The notes under the pieces: model-generated
Database searches by the model: none
Seen by the model: only the letters and a program-made list of their open reading frames with translations
What the model was told of the DNA's origin: nothing
Shown here: positions 15,693 to 19,227 of the stretch, in pieces
Layout of the letters: every line of letters starts with the position of its first letter
Position numbering within the stretch: position 1 is the stretch's first letter
Position numbers and translations under genes: made by a program
Assembly: GCA_031403155.1 (NCBI GenBank)
Contig: JANNSX010000139.1
Coordinates: forward strand, 1 to 19,227
Direction: 5' to 3'
Source of the DNA: JANNSX01 sp031403155
GTDB taxonomy: Bacteria; Pseudomonadota; Alphaproteobacteria; Rhizobiales; Hyphomicrobiaceae
Length of the DNA stretch: 19,227 nucleotides

Positions 15693-16529
15693 ATGCCGAC
15701 CCGTGTCGCCTATATGCCCCTGTCCACCTATCCAGAATCGGTCACGGACAGTGCGATACTGGCCGCCGCCAGGTTCGCGGCTGCGCTTGGATTTCAACTT
15801 CAAGTCAGGGCTTTCTCTGTCGACATTCCAAAAGTGCATTCGCTGCTGGGAGGTTTGCTTCTCGACATCCCCGGACTCGTCAGGGCCACCGAGGAAAAGA
15901 GCAAGGCAGAATGCCAGCGCCTGAAGGGCCTTTTGGAAGGGCCAACTGAGTTACGCGCCAGCGTTCACTACTCTACTCGACAGATTGTGCTGGGTGCCGC
16001 GCTTGATGCGGCCGCAGCCGAGGCTCGTTACTACGACCTTTCTGTGCTTCCCTGGTCTGGCGAAACCGTTTTGGCGCAAGAAATGTCCGAGGCGGTTGTA
16101 TTCGGGTCCGGCCGCCCGGCCATCCTTGTGCCGCCCTCGGCTCATCCCGCTAGTCTCGATCACATCGCGATTGCCTGGGACGCAAGCCGCGCTGCCGCCC
16201 GAGCACTTGGCGATGCCCTTTCGCTTCTGTCCGAGGGCGGTCGCATCTCCGTACTGACGGTCAAGGACGAAAAACCACTCAGTGAATCTGATGTTGCCGG
16301 GTCGCTTACGTCCTCGCTGGAAAAGCGAGGGTTCAAGGCCAAGCCGTGCAGCATCAGTCTTGGTGGCAAGACCATTGCGGAGGCCCTGCAGGATACGGCC
16401 ATGACGGAGGGTGCTCAACTCCTGGCAATGGGAGGTTTCGGTCATTCCCGCCTGCGTGACTTCGTGCTGGGCGGTGCGACCAAGGGAGTTCTCACCAATC
16501 TACGTCTGCCAGCCTTGCTTTCGCATTGA
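15693..16529 (+). CDS. Tandem-domain universal stress protein
   Basis: This 278-residue protein is made of two USP domains. The N-terminal one (about 1-147) is divergent, with no glycine-rich ATP loop; it ends GRPAILVPP. The C-terminal one (about 152-278) starts HIAIAWDASRAAARAL and has the loop GGFGHSRLRDFVLGGATKGV, the G-2X-G-9X-G pattern of ATP-binding USPs but with Gly instead of Ser/Thr after the last Gly. Such proteins support survival in stasis, oxidative stress and low oxygen. ATG 15693 follows AGGAG (15680-15684) with 8-base spacing. It is the first gene behind the perfect FNR/FixK box and probably the head of the four-gene USP run, although 121 bases separate it from the second. The first domain's helix IPKVHSLLGGLLLDIPGLVR is the kind seen in Rhodobacterales and rhizobial UspA proteins. 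Confidence 0.92.
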   Translation: MPTRVAYMPLSTYPESVTDSAILAAARFAAALGFQLQVRAFSVDIPKVHSLLGGLLLDIPGLVRATEEKSKAECQRLKGLLEGPTELRASVHYSTRQIVLGAALDAAAAEARYYDLSVLPWSGETVLAQEMSEAVVFGSGRPAILVPPSAHPASLDHIAIAWDASRAAARALGDALSLLSEGGRISVLTVKDEKPLSESDVAGSLTSSLEKRGFKAKPCSISLGGKTIAEALQDTAMTEGAQLLAMGGFGHSRLRDFVLGGATKGVLTNLRLPALLSH

Positions 16530-16650
16530 AGCGTGTCCTGGTCGCGCGGCTGACCTGCGCAAATCTTCTCAGAAAAGCAGTGACCTGAAAGCGGTGCTTG
16601 AAACAGGCCTCATGGGCCGGGCGATGCAACACCATCAACAGGAGAAGCAG

Positions 16651-17472
16651 TTGAGCATCAAGAGCTTACTCGTTCATGTCGAAGCCAGTCACCGGGCGCG
16701 GCAGGAGCTTGCGCCCGTACTCGGGCTCGCCCGTGATCAGCAAGCGAAGGTTACCGGCCTCTTCCCGATCGCCGGGCTCGAGCCAATCGCAGCCTTCTAC
16801 GGCGAGCGATCCGCCGCCTATCGGACGCGGCTCGCCGAAGCGCAGACGGGGCTTCAGGATACCGAGCGCTGGTTTCTCGAGGAGGCCAAGAAGCAGAGTG
16901 TCGAAGCGGATTGGCTGACCGGAGAAGGCGACGCGGCTTCGGTCACCACGATGGCATCGCGCTACTTCGATTTGACGATTGCGGCCCGCGATGCGCCGAG
17001 TGAGACGATCGGCTGGAATGTCGTCGAGGAGGTTCTGCTGTCCGGCGGCAGGCCGTGCCTTGCTCTTCCGCCGGGATATGACAAGGCCTTCGGCTCGCGC
17101 GTCCTGGTTGGTTGGACTGCGAGCCGTGAATCGAGCCGTGCGCTGGCAACCGCACTGCCGATTCTGCAGCGGGCTGCTGCCGTGACAGTGCTGATCGGTC
17201 CACCGCGCGACCGCTTCGCCGGCGTGAGAGCGGCGCCCGATCTCGACATTGCGGCCTTCTTGAAGCGGCACAGCATCGCCGCGGAGATCGCCGGGCTCGA
17301 TATCGCCGACGCCAGCGCGGGACGCGGTCTTCTCGAGGAGGCGGCCCGTCGGCAGGCCGATCTCCTCGTCATGGGTGCCTACGGCCGCTCGTGGGCCCGG
17401 GAGTGGCTGCTCGGTGGTGCAACTCGTCATGTGCTCCACCACGCCACGATGCCCGTTCTGATGTCTTGCTGA
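16651..17472 (+). CDS. Tandem-domain universal stress protein
   Basis: This 273-residue two-domain USP has the same layout as its upstream neighbour. The N-terminal domain starts IKSLLVHVEASHRARQEL and lacks the glycine loop. The C-terminal domain starts RVLVGWTASRESSRAL and carries GAYGRSWAREWLLGGATRHV with the G-2X-G-9X-G pattern, followed by MPVLMSC. I chose TTG 16651 because AGGAG (16640-16644) sits 6 bases before it; ATG 16624 is in frame but has no ribosome site, and the frame's further extension to 16411 overlaps the previous gene. The next USP gene begins 11 bases after its stop, so those two are cotranscribed. It diverges strongly from the first tandem USP, so this is not a recent duplication. 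Confidence 0.9.
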   Translation: MSIKSLLVHVEASHRARQELAPVLGLARDQQAKVTGLFPIAGLEPIAAFYGERSAAYRTRLAEAQTGLQDTERWFLEEAKKQSVEADWLTGEGDAASVTTMASRYFDLTIAARDAPSETIGWNVVEEVLLSGGRPCLALPPGYDKAFGSRVLVGWTASRESSRALATALPILQRAAAVTVLIGPPRDRFAGVRAAPDLDIAAFLKRHSIAAEIAGLDIADASAGRGLLEEAARRQADLLVMGAYGRSWAREWLLGGATRHVLHHATMPVLMSC

Positions 17473-17483
17473 AGGAAACGGCC

Positions 17484-17927
17484 ATGTACAAGCACATCCT
17501 CATTGCGACGGACGGCTCCGAGATTGCCGAGAAGGCCGTCGCGCACGGCGTCGCTCTGGCCAAAGCTCTGGGCGCGAAGGTCTCGCTGGTTACTGTGACG
17601 GGCGTTCCCCCGGGCCTAAGCCATCCGCAGATTGCCGTGCACCTGCCGGAGATCATGCGCCAGGTTGCGAAAGCGGCCGAGATCCATTTGGCAACCGCTC
17701 AGGCCATCGCACAACGCCTCGGCCTGACCGCCGAGACCGTGCATGTCGAGAACGAGCACATCTACGAGGGTGTCATCGAGACGGCGCGTAGTTGCGGCGC
17801 AGACCTGATCGTTATGGGCTCGCATGGCCGGGGTGCCTTCAAGAGCATGCTGCTCGGCAGCGTGACGTTGAAGGTGCTGACGCACAGCACGGTACCTGTG
17901 CTCGTGCATCGCGCATCGCAAAGCTGA
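17484..17927 (+). CDS. Single-domain universal stress protein, ATP-binding type
   Basis: This 147-residue canonical UspA-type protein begins MYKHILIATDGSEIAEKAV, with the Asp of the first strand that contacts ATP. It has the complete ATP loop GSHGRGAFKSMLLGS (G-2X-G-9X-G-S) followed by VTLKVLTHSTVPVLV, so it should bind ATP and dimerise through the last strand. It starts 11 bases after the tandem USP gene with AAGGA in front of ATG 17484, and is followed 19 bases later by a paralogue. It is expected to be part of the same transcript. Confidence 0.95.
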   Translation: MYKHILIATDGSEIAEKAVAHGVALAKALGAKVSLVTVTGVPPGLSHPQIAVHLPEIMRQVAKAAEIHLATAQAIAQRLGLTAETVHVENEHIYEGVIETARSCGADLIVMGSHGRGAFKSMLLGSVTLKVLTHSTVPVLVHRASQS

Positions 17928-17946
17928 CGCCCATCAGGAGCCTCAC

Positions 17947-18384
17947 ATGTACAAGCGAATTCTCATCGCCACAGACGGCTCGAAGCTCGCTGCCAAGGCC
18001 GTGGTGGAGGGGCTCCGCCTCGCGGCGGCCCTCAAGGCCGAGATTGTCGCCGTGATGGTAACGTCGGCTGATCCCGGCAGCGTCGTTGCGGGCCCAGTGG
18101 TGATCATTGCCCCGCCGGAGGCTCTCGCCGAGGTGACGGCCTGTGCGAAGCGAACCCTCGAGTCGGTTGCGATGGGAGCGCAAAAGCTCGGCGTTCCCTG
18201 CCAAACGGTGCATGTGACGGGCGAGGTGCCGTTCCGGGCCATACTCGATACCGCGGCCGACAAGGCCTGCGACCTCATCGTCGTGGCGTCTCATGGGCAT
18301 AGCGGCCTCAAAGCCGTTGTGCTCGGCAGCGTAACAATGAATGTGTTGACACAGAGCACGATACCGGTCCTCGTCTGCCGTTGA
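17947..18384 (+). CDS. Single-domain universal stress protein, variant ATP loop
   Basis: This 145-residue UspA-type protein is clearly paralogous to the gene before it (MYKRILIATDGSKLAAKAV; DLIVVASHGHSG; VLGSVTMNVLTQSTIPVLV). The first Gly of the G-2X-G-9X-G-S loop is Ala (ASHGHSGLKAVVLGS), so ATP affinity may differ from that of its neighbour. The middle region also differs, with a long hydrophobic insertion around residues 38-55 (DPGSVVAGPVVIIAPPEA). ATG 17947 has CAGGAG 6 bases upstream. It is the last gene of the USP run; nothing convincing follows on this strand before the IS21 end. Confidence 0.94.
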   Translation: MYKRILIATDGSKLAAKAVVEGLRLAAALKAEIVAVMVTSADPGSVVAGPVVIIAPPEALAEVTACAKRTLESVAMGAQKLGVPCQTVHVTGEVPFRAILDTAADKACDLIVVASHGHSGLKAVVLGSVTMNVLTQSTIPVLVCR

Positions 18385-18919
18385 GCAGAAGAACCCGCGC
18401 ATTGACCGTCGACACGACACGAACGCTCGAATACCGGGGCTCGCGTTGGCGGTTGGTGCTGCTCGGGCTGTTGGCCTTGGCATGACGACGCCCGGCCTGA
18501 CGCCGGTGACTGCTCAGTCCGCGCAGCGGACACTCACAATAGGCTCGCGCGTCGATGCCGCGATGTCCGAGTTGGGTCACTTGCAACGCCCAGTGGCCGT
18601 CGGCTATCGGAGTGAAGCAGCCATCGGACTCGCATGATCCGGCCGCATGAGCTGCGAGATACCGATGGCTTCACGTTACAGGCTGTCGAAGCACCCTCGA
18701 CTGCGGACATTGTCGGCTACCACGGCGAGCTGTTCAATGCCAAATCAGTCGATGGCAGCTTGTGGGATGATTCAACTTTGTGCGGCGCACTGTCCCAGTA
18801 GTTGGCTCAGCTCACTATTGGCCCTCAGTGAAAACCAGAACCAAACAGGTCTGAGAGGTCAACCGGACATTCCTGGCGCGGCCCACATTGCGCAGGGAAT
18901 ATCGCGGTGCACCACGCGC
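18385..18919. other. Decayed interval between the USP run and the IS21 end
   Basis: No certain gene lies in these 535 bases. A 34-codon frame from TTG 18381, overlapping the last USP stop, reads like the start of a membrane protein (EYRGSRWRLVLLGLLALA) but stops at once. A stretch near 18568-18640 (ATGTCCGAGTTGGGTCAC and TATCGGAGTGAAGCAGCC) looks like the dispersed rhizobial intergenic repeat that often yields over-annotated MSELGH-type ORFs. Base composition is lower in G+C than in the USP genes. Confidence 0.4.
18634..18801 (+). CDS. Possible 55-aa small protein or gene fragment
   Basis: The frame from ATG 18634 to TAG 18799-18801 has a balanced, protein-like composition (MIRPHELRDTDGFTLQAVEA, TADIVGYHGELFNAKS, DGSLWDDSTLCGALSQ), unlike the Arg/Ser-rich shadows around it. 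There is no clear ribosome site and an in-frame stop lies six codons upstream. I do not recognise a family. It may be a remnant of a longer gene. Confidence 0.28.
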   Translation: MIRPHELRDTDGFTLQAVEAPSTADIVGYHGELFNAKSVDGSLWDDSTLCGALSQ

Positions 18920-19227
18920 TGTAAAAGCCGGAGCAATAATCCCTCACAGAAGCGGCCGATTTGAACGGTCGCGCCGGAGCAAAACAGCGGCAGTTAGAGT
19001 CCTTTGCCTGATTCTGCCGGGGGCGGGGGATGAAGACAGTGGAGCTATACGCGCGGGTTCGGCACGCCGTTAAGATCGAGGGGATTAGCGAGCGTGCTGC
19101 GGCGGATCGGTTCGGCATCAATGCCCGAACGGTCTCGAAGATGCTGAAGTTCTCAGTGCCGCCTGGATACGTGCCGCTCCAGTAGGTGCTCTCGAAACTC
19201 GGCCTTACCGTCGGCCTGACCACTTGG
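18920..19227 (+). mobile_element. IS21-family insertion sequence, left end (runs off the window)
   Basis: The element starts near TGTAAAAGCCGGAGC (18920) with the 5'-TG typical of IS21 ends. Two direct copies of GCCGGAGCAA at 18927-18936 and 18973-18982, spaced 46 bases apart, fit the multiple terminal repeats that IS21 transposases bind. An istA-like frame follows at 19030. The other end and istB lie outside the window. Confidence 0.75.
19030..19227 (+). pseudogene. istA: IS21-family transposase IstA, 5' fragment with in-frame stop
   Basis: ATG 19030, behind a G-rich ribosome site, begins MKTVELYARVRHAVKIEGIS, followed by ERAAADRFGINARTVSKMLK and SVPPGY. This is the N-terminal helix-turn-helix of IstA, which binds the terminal repeats and with the ATPase IstB moves the element. 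TAG at 19183-19185 interrupts the frame after 51 codons, yet the same frame continues LSKLGLTVGLTTW, which lines up with the family's RPKLGPFVGLID-W segment. That indicates a nonsense change rather than a frameshift. The catalytic DDE domain is outside the window, so inactivation of this copy is likely but unproven. Confidence 0.8.

Noticed and set aside
16411..16650. Upstream extension of the second tandem USP
   Set aside because: It overlaps the preceding USP gene and matches no USP sequence; TTG 16651 with AGGAG is the better start.

Overview
The window is GC-rich DNA, most likely from an alphaproteobacterium of the Hyphomicrobiales (Bradyrhizobium/Rhodopseudomonas type). This rests on gene content: a FixL-like heme-PAS kinase, a FixK-like Crp/Fnr regulator, a perfect FNR/FixK box and an IS21-family end of rhizobial style. 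No rRNA, tRNA or CRISPR array was seen. The taxonomic call is an inference.

Left part (1-3735, + strand): the 3' part of a groEL gene without the usual Gly-Gly-Met tail, then a fused protein-isoaspartate methyltransferase/erythromycin-esterase-like gene, a DUF2267 gene and a small secreted COG3650-like gene. After a 415-base gap with only doubtful frames comes the regulatory block (4151-7860): a FixL-like hybrid sensor kinase, a convergent OmpR-type response regulator, and a divergent Crp/Fnr-type activator.

Middle part (7947-11818): an unrecognised 170-aa gene, a possible Cys/His/Trp-rich small secreted protein on the - strand, a fused aminoglycoside-phosphotransferase-like/P-loop kinase, and a short remnant of a SAVED domain (the nucleotide-sensing domain of CBASS effectors), followed by gene-poor sequence.

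Right part (11819-19227): a - strand operon of a small excisionase-type HTH protein, a short-chain dehydrogenase and a CtpF-like P-type ATPase. Facing away from it is a + strand run of four universal stress protein genes (two tandem-domain, two single-domain) behind a perfect TTGAT-N4-ATCAA box. The window ends in decayed sequence and the left end of an IS21-family element whose istA carries an in-frame stop.

Taken together this looks like an oxygen-limitation/dormancy stress island: heme-based oxygen sensing, a FixK-type activator, then chaperonin, protein repair, kinase, cation export and universal stress proteins. The gene set resembles the DosR (hypoxia) regulon of Mycobacterium tuberculosis, which is the main idea worth testing.
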